Shown here in pieces: positions 50,932 to 61,922 of a DNA stretch of 64,000 bases. Position 1 is the stretch's first letter. Each line of letters opens with the position of its first letter. The stretch comes from Diplolepis rosae (lineage: Eukaryota; Arthropoda; Insecta; Hymenoptera; Diplolepididae): assembly GCA_030998225.1 (NCBI GenBank), contig JAPYXD010000250.1, positions 558,001 through 622,000 on the forward strand. Reading direction: 5' to 3'. The notes beneath the pieces were generated by a model, which did not search any database, was not told where the DNA came from, and was given only the letters and a program-made list of their open reading frames with translations. A program made the position numbers and the translations under genes.

Positions 50932-51141
50932 TGGAGACTAGATATAAGGAGACCAATCTCTTATGGCCGTACTTCACAAAACACGAAATCCACGGCTTAT
51001 AAGCATCGTGTATTAGACGTCGCCATTTTGCACCCAGGGAACACACATTCCCTCATCGGGAAGTTTCCTAACTAAGTACTTGGCAGAACTTCATTTCGGG
51101 ATTGGATATATGGAGATTGGTCTCCTTATATCTAGTCTCCA
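50932..51141. mobile_element. MITE, ~210 bp
   Basis: Ends TGGAGACTAGATATAAGGAG and, read inverted, the same 20 bases, continuing ACCAATCTC on both sides. CATGTGTCCA lies at 50922-50931 and again at 51144-51153, two bases off the right end, which suggests a target duplication of 8-10 bp. Confidence 0.85.
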
Positions 51142-51160
51142 TACATGTGTCCATTGGAAT

Positions 51161-52913
51161 CAGCCGTATGCATCAGAAGAGAAAATGGCGCCCCGTTAGT
51201 GTCCTAAGTTGAATTCCTAAGTTAGTTTGCCGAACCGTCACACGCGGCGCTAACTGTACCATCACTCCCTGAAAATGCACAGTAACATACGAAGAATTTA
51301 ATAAAAAAATTTTAACAATATATTATTCAATGCCATAAACAAATAAAAGAGATCAGACTTTAAATAATAATATTATTTGAATATTTTAAATTAAATTTTC
51401 TCCTTTTGATTCATATTTATCTTGTACAAAAATCTTTTATTCCTTTTTGGCATTGAATAATAACTTTTTAAAATTTTTTATATTTAATTGTCTACATATC
51501 ACTGCATTTATATTATTTTTTTGAGGTAAAATTAAGATGAAAAATGGAAAAAAAATGAAAAATTCTGAACAAGGAACGAAGTTGATGAGAGTTTTAATTA
51601 GTTGGAAATCATAATGAATAATTAAAGAAAATAGAATATAAAAAAAGGAGAATATTAATTTATATTTTTAAAATAGTTAACTAACATTAATGAAAACAGT
51701 ATAATAAGAACAATTAAATTTTTTTTTCATTTTCAAAACCAAAAGTAGTCTACGTCCGTTTTCATCGTCTCTAACATTCACGAAATGTGAAAGTTGAAAT
51801 TTAGGGAAACAAAAAGTTGTACAAATTCAAAGTATTTTCATACCTAAAAAGCGGATCCTACAAATTGTGAAAATTAATTATTAGAAACAAAATAGAAAAT
51901 ATTTAACTTAGAAATACATTAAAAGTATTTTTATATTTTTTTTATGAATGATTTCACGAATTTGAACTTTTACAACTTTGTTTCCCTAAATTTAAACTTT
52001 CACAGCATCTAGGTAAAAATGATTACAGTTTCTTTCATATACATCGGATATTTTCCGTAAATCTACCTTTGTGATAGATGAACAAAAATTTTGAAAAGTT
52101 CATTGCTTTAGGTGTTATTAAAAATGGTTTTAATTAATGTGATACTTGAAAAGAGTAGCAAGTTTATATGAATAATTTGGTCCAGTTTCTACTTGTTTGT
52201 GTCCAAAGTACATAAAATGTCGTTTCCAAAATGTCGTGAATGTTAGGATGATAACGGACGTAGATAGACTACTTTTGGATTTGAAAATGAAAAAAAATTT
52301 AATTGTTCTTATTATACTGTTTTCATTAATGTTAGTTAACTATTTTAAAAATATAAATTAATATTCTGCTTTTTTTATATTCTATTTTCTTTAATTATTC
52401 ATAATGATTTCCAACTAATTCCAACTCTCATCAACTTCGTTCCTTGTTCAGAATTTTTCATTTTTTTTTCCATTTTTCAACTTAATTTTACCTCAAAAAA
52501 ATAATATAAATGCAGCGATATGTAGACAATTAAATATAAAAATTTTTAAAAAGTTATTATTCAATGCCAAAAAGGAGTAAAAGAGATATTAATATTTAAA
52601 TTCTAATATCAACTGAATGTTTCAAAATAGTTTTTGTACGAGATAAATATGAATAAAAAGGGGAAAATTTAATTTAAAATATTCAAATAATATTATTATT
52701 TAAAGTCTGATCTCTTTTATTTATTCATGGCATTAAATAAAATATTTTTAAAATTTTTTTATTAAATTCTTCGTATGTTACTGTGTATTTTCAGGGAGTG
52801 ATGGTACAGTTAGCACTGCGTGTGACGATTCGGCAAACTAACTTAGGAATTCAACTTAGGACACTAAGGGGGTCAAGTTAGAATCGTGAAATACGGGCTG
52901 ATGCATACGGCTG
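51161..52913. mobile_element. hAT-like non-autonomous element, complete (H2)
   Basis: Ends CAGCCGTATGCATCAG and CTGATGCATACGGCTG are perfect inverted repeats, flanked by ATTGGAAT at 51153-51160 and 52914-52921, an exact 8-bp target duplication. The arms are long: 51161-51785 pairs with about 52245-52913, and the ~460-bp centre is not palindromic. Just inside the ends the two sides differ: the left has AGAAGAGAAAATGGCGCCCC, the right (inverted) CCCGTATTTCACGATTCTAA. Copies H1 and H3 each have one of these types. No frame of note. CAG...CTG ends with 8-bp duplications point to hAT. Confidence 0.92.
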
Positions 52914-53000
52914 ATTGGAATATATTGATGTCTGCCACGACATTTGCGGCATGAGCGGAGCGAGTGCTGCTGGTCGGGGGGGGGGAGGCATGAAATACAT

Positions 53001-53264
53001 CTATAAATTAAGGTTTAGATTTCTACTTCCTTGTTTCCATCTTTGGTAATTATCATAGACTAGCATGTATCTGTCAACGGAATTTTTGGGTAAGGTGTCA
53101 GTTTCTACTATTAATTGAGCTTCAGTTTCAAAGTTTTTATTAATTTCTTCCTCGTCTGTCGATTCATCAGATGATATGTCATTCATTTTTTTATTTTTGT
53201 TACACTTCATTACACTACTATTACATTCTGAATAATATATCCACTCATTGCCACTAATAAACAT
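53001..53264 (-). pseudogene. N-terminal fragment, possibly tyrosine-recombinase (Crypton-like) element
   Basis: An 87-codon frame with an acidic stretch (DISSDESTDEEEINKNFETE) and then DTLPKNSVDRYMLVYDNYQR W. The LP..S..RY...Y..F..WK pattern recalls the SAM-like N-terminal domain that precedes phage-type integrases in Crypton-like elements and related host genes. The catalytic half is absent and the frame stops at 53001. The likeness is from memory and could be wrong. Confidence 0.35.
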
Positions 53265-53429
53265 TAGCAGAGAGCGGACAAATTTTGACGCTTGAGGTTA
53301 TCGACGTTTTTACTCCCGCTATTATAGAGGGCGCGCATATAGCTTGACCAATGCATGAAAGTTAGACTTTCTGCCGTGAAATTGGTGCCGAAACCACGTA
53401 CTTTCGACTAGGGTAGTAAGAAAAATAGT

Positions 53430-53701
53430 TTTTTTACGAGATAAATATGAATAAAAAGGGGAAAATTTAATTTATAATATTCAAATAATATTCATATTTA
53501 AAGTCTGATCTCTTTTATTTGTTTATGGCATTAAATAATACATTTTTAAAATTTTTTATATTAAATTCTTCGTATGTTACTGTGAATTTTCAGGGGGCGA
53601 TGGTACAGTTAGCGCCGCGTGTGACGGTTCGGCATACTAATTTAGGGATTCAACTTAGGACACTAACGGGGCGCCATTTTCTTTTCTGATGCATACGGCT
53701 G
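53430..53701. mobile_element. hAT-like element, right end only (H3)
   Basis: Matches the right part of H2 from GATAAATATGAATAAAAAGG through CTTCGTATGTTACTGTGAAT to the end GATGCATACGGCTG, but with the other subterminal type (GGGGCGCCATTTTCTTTTCT). It is truncated on its left near 53430. It marks the right edge of the cluster. Confidence 0.88.
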
Positions 53702-55240
53702 CCCATAGGCACCGTGCGTGACTGCAGCGCCATAGCATGAGTGAACTAAAGGAGGCTGTTCGAGAACTTTTACAATGTATTATAATGGGACTTAGTTATA
53801 AAAATGTTTATTATCAATAAAAAAACAAACAAAAAAACAATTTGATTCACTTTAAAATTCGATTGTTTTTCCTTGTGAAGTATTTGTGTGAAATCAGCAG
53901 TAAAAAGTAAGTATTTTCCATAATAAAAATGATATAGAAACCAGTAAATATAAGGTTAAGGTAGTTATCGTGCCAAAAATGAGTCCCTGGAAAAAGAAGT
54001 TTTTCTATGATTTCAAGACTGGAAATTATATCATCAGCCGTGTCATATGTAACGAAACACACTCTTTTTGATGAAAAAATTTGAAAATTACGAAAAATAA
54101 TTTTTTAATAATGTTTTTTGTAATAGGATTTTTCCTTACTATCGCTTCTTACCAATTTTTTAAAAATGATTGAAGTTTCTTAAATCATTGCTTATTTTTT
54201 CGGGGAAAATATTCTCCACAACTTGACCGTTTCCAATTTTTGAAAATAAATTCTTTAATGACTGAAATAATTAAAAATCAATTTTCCAAAGCAAAATTTT
54301 TATAAACAAATTGCTGTATTTGATAATAATTGATTTATTTTCAAAAATTGAAAACAGTTAAGTTGTAGAGAATATTTCCCCCGAAAAAATGAGCTATGAT
54401 TTAAGAAACTTCAATCATTTTCAAAAAATTGTTAAGAAGCGATAGTAAAGAAATATCCTATTATAAAAAACATTATTAAAATATTATTTTTCGTAATTTT
54501 CAAATTTTTTCATCAAAAAGAGTGTGTTTCGTTACATATGACACGGCTGATGATATAATTCTCAGTCTTGAAATCATAGAAAAACTTCTTTTTCCAGAGA
54601 CTATTTTTTGGCATGACGACAACCTTAAGTTAATGACAGATCAAAACAGACTAGAAAAATAATAAAGAATTAAATTTTAATTTCATGATGACACTTTTAG
54701 GTACTTGTTGAGTAAATAAATATTAATTGTTTATTTTCAGATTCAAATTCATCATGGATATAATTATTAAAACAGGTTTTCAATCAATTAAATATACAAT
54801 AGAATTTCAACCACAAACGAAAATTAAAGGTAAAAATCTCGTTCTGGCAGAACACGTACGAGATGTCCAAGAGTTCCGTAGAAATAATGAAAGTTATTTA
54901 ATAAAATCTCGTATAATTCGACAAGCATCAGTTCATGCAACACCCTACAGTACCCACTTATTCCTCTGATTTCTTTTCCATTTAGACGTTCGAAATTTAT
55001 AAAACTTACACTCACTTTTCCTGGTTGTATTTTAACAATTCACAACACAACAACTGCGATGGCTCATTTCAGCTATATTTTTTTAATTAAAACAAAATTT
55101 AGATTTGCACATGTATTTTGATTGCTCGGAAATATAAAACAGCCTCCTTTAACGCCTTAATTATCCACTGCGTGCGCTGGCGTCGATTTAACTCTCCCTA
55201 CCATGACTTCGCACGGTGCCTATACCAAATCCCGATTAAG
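53702..55240. mobile_element. element with ATAGGCACCGTGCG ends
   Basis: ATAGGCACCGTGCG at 53705 and its inverse CGCACGGTGCCTAT at about 55213 face inward, and further inside TAAAGGAGGCTGTT at 53748 pairs with AACAGCCTCCTTTA at 55139. So ~1.5 kb is bounded by interrupted inverted repeats. Inside are a palindrome (53955-54640) and a plus-strand frame at 54727-54969 (FQPQTKIKGKNLVLAEHVRD, IKSRIIRQASVHATPYSTHL) preceded by an acceptor-like TTATTTTCAG. The frame is not recognised. Confidence 0.6.
53955..54640. repeat. long palindrome, arms ~300 bp
   Basis: AAAGAGTGTGTTTCGTTACA (54512) is the inverse of 54052-54071, and the pairing extends from AAGGTAGTTATCGTGCC at the left to GGCATGACGACAACCTT at the right, with a centre near 54300. 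Both arms code, outward, the same peptide VTYDTADDII.SLEIIEKLL followed by FP.T.FWHD, which suggests that an exon of an element was duplicated in inverted orientation. I do not recognise the peptide. Confidence 0.85.
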
Positions 55241-57002
55241 GAGGAATTACATCTTTGCATGCAGGCATTATGCATGCAGGTTACCATGGTAACATATTAG
55301 TGCAACAGAGACAGGAAAATTGTCGGTTTCTTTCTCTCTTGTGTGTGATTGTGATTGTATTAAGTAAATTGTGATTTTACTAAGATAGACTCAGCCCAGT
55401 GCTACTCCTCTAGAGGCCTGTGGAATAAAAGTTGGCTGAGAGTTGGATCACGGCCACCAGGCGAAATGGTGGCGCTGATTACCTGTAGGGCCGTCTTGCT
55501 TTCAAATACATGGCAAAATGTAAATATTTATGTTTTTTCAAAATTTGAACTGCCTTTTCGTGTTTTTTTTTAATGAAAAATAAAGTTAAATGTTTTTGGC
55601 ATATAATAATACAAAATATATGAGGAAAAAAGTGAAATATATTGATTTTCTGAACGATCAAGTAGGGGTCAAAGAAATAAGAAAAATTTGTCCCAGTTAA
55701 TAAATTGAATAAAATAAATTTAAAATACGAAGTAATCACAATAAAATTTTTATTAATTGAATAATTAATATAATTAGTCAACTAATTCATTTTAGAATTT
55801 TAGTGCAATGAGTATAAGTTATAATCAAATATAAATACATTTATTTGTGCAAATAAACATTAATATTAAGTTTTTCATATATTTCAAGTATGTCATAGTA
55901 ATTGGGAGAAGTAAATAAAAGTGTGGAAATTTTTAGTTTTTAAAATCAAAATTCTAAATTGGTTATTGCATTTTTTAAAACTGTAGTTGTAAAGTAACTG
56001 ACTCAACTGTTCATTAAAATTTATTTAACATGATGAACTATTTTTACTAACACAAATTATATTTTGCAATTATAAAAATATCAATAAACAAGAGACATTA
56101 GGCATGTATATAGGATTAATAATAAATAATAAGGCAATATTATATATAGAATAAATGCAAAAAGTATTTCAATAATAATATTATGAAAAAAGTAATTATC
56201 AGATTGTGAATAAAACATAACAATAAAAAGTTTATCACAATTCTTTTAAATCGAGTCGTTCGTCTATAAACATTGTTTATTCTATTCCTTTCACTTCAAA
56301 GGTTTCAAATACCTACCGTTCCAAAACAATTCCGTCAGGACCAATAATTGTTTTTTCGCGCATGATGTCACTTTCAGCAAAATGTTTGTTTTACATCCTT
56401 ACACCAAGAAAACTATTCACTTTACTTTTTCAACAAAAAACACGACAAATACACTACTAAATATCAAAAAACCTCGAATCTTTACTGTTTTGCCATGCAT
56501 TTGACAGTTTGTCGGCCCTAAAGCTTATCAACGCCGCGCTCGGTCGCTTTAAGTACTAATGCGCTCGCCAGTCAAAAGTCAGCCCACTTTTAGTTTTAAG
56601 TTGCAGAGGGCTGAATAGACTCGATCATGTAAGGTTATGTACGTGATATGTTTGCACGACGATTGCAAGGTCGTTAGCTTGTAATTATTTTCTGTATATG
56701 TATTTACATTCAGTAGGTAAGATTTTTTTCAGTAAATCAAAAATATGACCAGATTTGAACAATTTAATCAACGATTTCAGGATTAGAATTCTTTTGACTA
56801 AATTTACATTTATATGATGGTACGAGTGTTCTTTCTAACAAAAAATCAAAAGTGCCATAACTCTTTTTGCAGTGATTCGTAGCATTCAAAATAACGTCTT
56901 CCTGTTCCTAACTCTTGGGGTTCTACACTCAATTATTTATCTCAGCATACTCCTTGGTTACCGTACTGCAACATTTATTCTTTATCTTCTTCTGACTGGG
57001 TA
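55241..57002. other. no gene recognised
   Basis: Mostly AT-rich. A short GC-richer patch at 55395-55500 (CTCTAGAGGCCTGTGGAATA) and another at 56515-56600 are unexplained. Confidence 0.45.
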
Positions 57003-57158
57003 TCGTTAAAATTTTTGCTTTAACAATATGAGTCTTATTGCAGAAATCCATTGAACGTTTTGCTGTATTTTGTGTGCGGCAGTTGGGAATCGAAAAACAT
57101 TATAATTGCTATTCGAAGCTGTATTTTTACAGTTAACTATACAACATGAAAAACCCAT
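57003..57158 (-). pseudogene. THAP-domain fragment
   Basis: On the minus strand from an ATG near 57158: MGFSCCIVNCKNTASNSNYN then VFRFPTAAHKIQQNVQWISA and IR. The C-x4-C pair, the F.FP block and W..AI follow the THAP zinc-finger pattern. The second half (the C-x2-H pair) is missing, as the frame ends at LILLKQKF. It could be the first exon of a gene with the rest elsewhere, but no donor site was convincing. Confidence 0.6.
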
Positions 57159-57400
57159 TGTTATTGAATTTTGCTGTAACAACACGTACATATATTTACT
57201 CCATAAGTTTCACTTTTCGTCACTGCGAGCGCGGCGACCGATTCTTCTATCCGCTCCCGCCGAATGCTCGGTTCCTAATCCAATGGCGTCAAGGCTTAAT
57301 CATTTGAAATCACCGAAAAATGTTTTAAATATTTTTCAACTTTTTTGCACGCAAGTATCATTTCAACTTTTATGGGGGAAGGGTGGGGGGGGGGGGGAAA

Positions 57401-58081
57401 TTAGTATATTGCGTACCTAGGCGCACAATGAGGGTTATTGCGCGACGAGCGACAATGCCCGCAGGAGATCGAAGCCGAGAGGAATCCGAGGCGCGATCAG
57501 TCCTGTGAACATTGTCGCGAGTCTCGTAATTTCCCGAATTGTGTTCATTGGCATGTATCCTATTTTATGTGACTTTGGTGCGTATACGAGTTTTTATGCG
57601 TACACTCGAATCTAATCTAGTATTGTAGTTGTTTGCGGCGCTAGTCATTACACTTGATATTTCGCGACTAGTCCCGGTCATTTTGATTAAATCGATCATG
57701 TGTAGTAGTAGAAGATTTTAATAGATGGATGTGCAGTTCAAATATACAAGGCTTTGTCAGTAGGGTGCTAACGCTATACAAAGAAGGAGATTGTGCTCCG
57801 CTGTATGGCTATAGGCGCATGCGCAGTTCAATTTTTACATTTCATTCCTCTGTAGCGCAATACACAACATTGCGCTACTCTCAACTGTAGCGAAAAACGA
57901 GTTTACGCGCCGGAGGCACATAAAATAGAATACGTGCCAATGCACATGATTCGGGAAATTACGAGACTCGCGACAATGCTCGCAGGACTGACCACGCCTC
58001 GGATTCGTCTCGGTCTCCTGCCAGCATTGTCGCTCGTCGCGCAATAACTCTCAATGTGCGCCTCGGCACGTAATATACTAA
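57401..58081. mobile_element. foldback element with ~190-bp arms
   Basis: The left arm TTAGTATATTGCGTACC, then GGCGCACAATGAGGGTTATT and GCGCGACGAGCGACAATG, pairs with 57893-58081. The arms are GC-rich and the ~300-bp loop AT-rich. Pairing includes TCGTAATTTCCCGAAT and GACAATG-type repeats. No coding content. A run of ~14 G lies immediately to the left at 57383. Confidence 0.9.
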
Positions 58082-58440
58082 ATCTGTCCTGGATTTGCTC
58101 TCAGGCTATATGGTCACCCTATTTAACCTGTAGTCACGTCTTTTACTAGTAAAATACGTCACTATAGGTTAAAGGAGGACACACCGGAAAATTTACAACA
58201 CTACTATTCTTTATTGTCTATAAATATATGAGCGACAATAGGTGTTATATTAAGTAAAATTGTAATGGATATTTTGATATTAACATTGTAAATGTTCAAG
58301 CATATTATAACTTATATAAACATTATATAGTAGTTCTCTGGCTGAGCTTTGCCAGATTTATCGGTGAATTTACTGGTAAATTTGGTAAAGAATATATTAG
58401 GTGTACGTCAAAGTCCAGACTGGTCAATGTCCTGACTAGT

Positions 58441-60646
58441 GTAGTGCACGGTAGTATAGACAGGTCTGGCTACTCCCGTGGTGGGGGATGTTCCCTTATC
58501 GTGACGAGTAGTAGTTTTGAACGTGACCGCTTGGGCAGCGCTGCAATCGAGTAGTTGAAGGTATACCCGTGGTTTACAGCAGCCCCCTGCATCTCTGAGT
58601 TGAAAATGACATGAATTGTGACTGGCTGCCATGGTGGTGCTAACTGTTCATTGGACCGACTTACACGAAAATCACATTACAAAACATAGTTTTTTAAGCT
58701 TTTCTCTGTAGATTTTCAAATTTTCGAGTTCTTGAACGGTAGTGAGATAAAGTTCGCGAGTTTAGAAACAAATTTCCAAAAAAATTGATGTAAAAAATGG
58801 TGAAATGTGTGTGTTTTGGGTGCAAATCCGGATATAAGTCTTGCTCTGACAAAGTTCGTTTTTTCATTGTACCGAAGGATGAAAATACGATAAAATTATG
58901 GCAAATTGCTATCCTTCGCGATGGCATCAAATTAAAAGCAGGTCATGCGATTTGCGAAAAGCATTTTAAGCCAGAAGATATTCTTCAAGAGAGGTTAACC
59001 TATACACCCGATGGAGTAACAGTTTTGGGAAGAGTAAGTACATCGAACACATTGTTTATTTTCTTAATTAGTTTAAAATAAAAAATTTTATTTAATAGAG
59101 ATACAAAAATTTCAAACTCAACTAATTAATTAACAATTAATTTCATAATATAACAAAGTTTAATGTCTCAATATTAATTAATTGTATCTAGTTGTGCAAT
59201 GAATTTTTTTTGCACCGCAATAAATGTCTCTCAAATAATTATCTCAAATAAATTCAGTTACAAACATTTTGTGTGATAGAAGTTAAAAAATAGATAAATG
59301 AAAGTGACTGAAATAAAGAATAGATGAAAAAGAATATTTTTTTAAAATTCTGAATTAAAGTTAATGCGAGCCTGTTAAAATTGGATTGTGTTGAAATGGA
59401 AAAAAAATTTCTGATTTCTAACAATTTTGTTATTAAAATAAAGTTTTGAACTTTATAAAAGAATATGTTTAGATTTTTTGTTAATTTAGATTCCTTACTT
59501 TTTATAGCTCATAGTTTTACTGAATTACATAGAATTCCTAAAGTAATAGGAATTGAAAAGTTAAATTTATAATTTAAAAAAATTAAGATGGCTGATATAA
59601 AGAAGGCCAATCTTGAAAAGAAAAAGGCAGCAAAGCTGACTGAGGCCTAACTTAATAATGTGCTCACATATCAAATATTATATTTATGAGATGTTCAAAA
59701 TGGATGAGAACCCCATATCATCTAAGCAAAAAAATTAGACGTTAATATAAGTTATCAGAGAATTACTTTTATTAGATAAACTCCAGTCAATTAAAAAATC
59801 ACTTTTACTCGATGTTATTTATACAACAATCTAAGTGCAATTTGTTTTAAAACTATTTCACTGCTTTGAATTATAATATATTATAATAATATATTATTAA
59901 TATATTTCATAGTATAATATTAACAGATTTTAGTCCAAATTCCAAAAGGTATTTTTGAAATGTTTTTTTTTTTAAAAGGAGTTTCATTTAATTACAGTAG
60001 TAATATATAGTATATGTATTATATGTTTTTGTTATATGTTATATTATATATGTGTTATATAATATGAAAAATTATCAAATTTTATTGTAACGAGGTTAAT
60101 TATTAGTTTTAATATTTAAATGAACGCAAAACAATAATAAAATAAAAAACATGATACAAATAATGCAATTCCCGCCAGAATTTAGAAATTAGATTTTCTG
60201 CCTAAAGTGAATTTCTTAACCTTTTCGAAGAGAATAAATTTTTTTGAAAAATATGAAGATCTTATTAGGTTATTGTCATGTATAAGAAAATGCGATAAAA
60301 TAGTTTTTATTAGGAGAAAATTAATTTTTTATGCTCTTTCCTATGCATTTTTTTGAATCTAGGGCCTATGAACAGTCAGCGCCGCCACTGGCGGCAGTCA
60401 ACTTTCACGTAATTTTTTTCTTATGCATTTGGTGGCAAGATACAGGGGGCTGGTTTACAGCCAGCTTTCACAGCTGACTACGTTCTGGGTATATCTATAT
60501 ACATACATGCTATAGTGCGGTCATTCGGGCCACTACTCGATACTAGCGCTATCTGTGGCGAAAACATGAAACATTCTGACTACAAGAAGGGAACATCCCC
60601 CACCACGGGAGTTGCCAGACCTGTCTATACTACCGTGGTGTAGTGC
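58441..60646. mobile_element. THAP-bearing DNA element with inverted repeats (putative)
   Basis: GTAGTGCACGGTAGTATAGA and onward to GGGGGATGTTCCCTT (58441-58498) pairs inversely with 60587-60646. A weaker inner pairing involves CAGCCCCCTG (58580) and its inverse near 60449. The 2.2 kb between holds an intact THAP exon on the plus strand and otherwise AT-rich DNA. The layout is that of a P-element-like or other THAP transposon, but no transposase core was found. A target duplication is not evident. Confidence 0.6.
58797..59033 (+). CDS. THAP-domain protein, first exon
   Basis: ATG to a strong donor AGA|GTAAGT, 79 codons, phase 0. The complete C2CH THAP zinc finger is visible: MVKCVCFGCKSGYKSCSDK, FFIVPKDENTIKLWQIAILR, AGHAICEKHFKPEDIL, with the Cys pair near residues 4-9, the invariant W at residue 40, C-x2-H at CEKH and the ...LTYTPDGVTVLGR extension. 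The N-terminal VKC..FGCKSGY type is common in P-element-like transposases of arthropods. No later exon was recognised; the small frame MADIKKANLEKKKAAKLTEA at 59589 is a weak candidate. It may be a host gene or a transposase. Confidence 0.72.
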
Positions 60647-60709
60647 AATCGAGTCTTCCATGAAAAAATAGAACACGATACAAATACATAAATGATAGGC
60701 ATATGCATA

Positions 60710-61855
60710 CACGGAAAAAATAAGTACTGGGAAATTTACTTGACAGTCCTCGACTTTTGGACAGAACAAATTTTTCCGAAGATCCTATATACTTTTTATT
60801 AAGAAGCTTAGTACTTCATCGAAAAGAAGAAAGAATGTCTTAGATTAATTCAAGCACAGTCAATGAATGAAATTCTCTCAAACTTAATTGTATAGTTTTT
60901 GAAAAAATTATAGGAAGGCAAATAATACTTCTTCTAAAGAGTGCTTCACGTTTTAAATGAGTTTGGATAGAATAATTTGATTAGGAAGAGATGAATACCT
61001 GCTATACAAATCAAAGAAAAATTCTTGGACTGCGCTTACAAGTCTTGTGAAATTCTTAGTGGTACGATGCGCAGTTGTCAATGTCAGTTTTTTAGATACG
61101 CAAAATTTGTATTACTTTGTAAATTGACATAAACTTCATGAATTATCGAATTCTTATATTTGATATTTTAGAATTCAGTAATTAATTTATTAAAAGTCTT
61201 CATCTAAAAACTTTAGTTAGCCTTATATAAAATTGATGGCGAAACAAGGCGCAGCAATTTCTTATACGGCCCTGCATTTTCAAAGGATAAAATCTACCCA
61301 ACATTTTTTTAGAAGTATCGCAAGTGCTTCGGTAGCCGTGCGGTTTAATTTATAAGCTTAGACTGCGTTATACATGTAGGTTAGGTAAAAGTTAAGGTTC
61401 GAATCCTATCAGCGTAATATTAATTTCAACAGCGGTAATATAATTTGTAATAAAAATCAATAAAATAGTATAAAAAAAAAAGACAGCTTGCGAAAATAAT
61501 TTTTGTTTCTTATTGCCTTTGATAGTCCATAAAAATTTCATTGACTCGCTTTGAAGTTTTTATGCACGAGTGCTGTGCGAGTTCTATCCGCCTATATTCA
61601 GAATTTCATATTAATTCGTAAAAATATCCAATCTTTGAACTTTATTTTCTCAAATGATTAATAGAAATTATACATTTTGCGTACTCAGAATTTTCACGGA
61701 CTTTCTACTCAATACTTTTGGAAAGTTCTATACTTTTTTCAGGATTATTGATCTAATTGTACAAGAACGTTACTTCTAGTTTTAAGTAACTTTTGAACGT
61801 ATCTGAAAGTCGAGCACTCTGTCATGTAAATTTCCCAATACTTATTTTTTCCGTG
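60710..61855. mobile_element. 1.15-kb non-autonomous element, TA target site
   Basis: Ends CACGGAAAAAATAAGTACTG and, read inverted, CACGGAAAAAATAAGTATTG, continuing GGAAATTTAC and CTCGACTTT over about 60 bp. TA lies at both edges. It has no transposase frame. TA with such ends fits Tc1/mariner mobilisation. A tRNA-like unit lies inside (61326). Confidence 0.85.
61326..61415 (+). repeat. tRNA-like sequence (Leu/Ser type) or SINE head
   Basis: An A box-like GGTAGCCGTGCGGTT (61331) and B box GGTTCGAATCC (61396) are spaced as in tRNAs with a long variable arm. The acceptor ends do not pair, and a ~40-bp unpaired middle argues against function. It is probably a tRNA pseudogene or SINE inside the larger element. 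Confidence 0.55.
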
Positions 61856-61922
61856 TATTGGTCAGGACGATTCCAACAGAAACATCCAAACCGATCGATA
61901 GATAGCGCTAACTCTAAAATTA

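Noticed and set aside
48247..53701. H1 left end and H3 right end as the two ends of one 5.4-kb element
   Set aside because: Their flanking 8-mers (ACCAATAC and CCCATAGG) do not match, and their subterminal types differ.
57361..57400. Run of about 14 G as a G-quadruplex regulatory element
   Set aside because: A single G run next to a foldback element; more likely a slippage tract, with no gene nearby.
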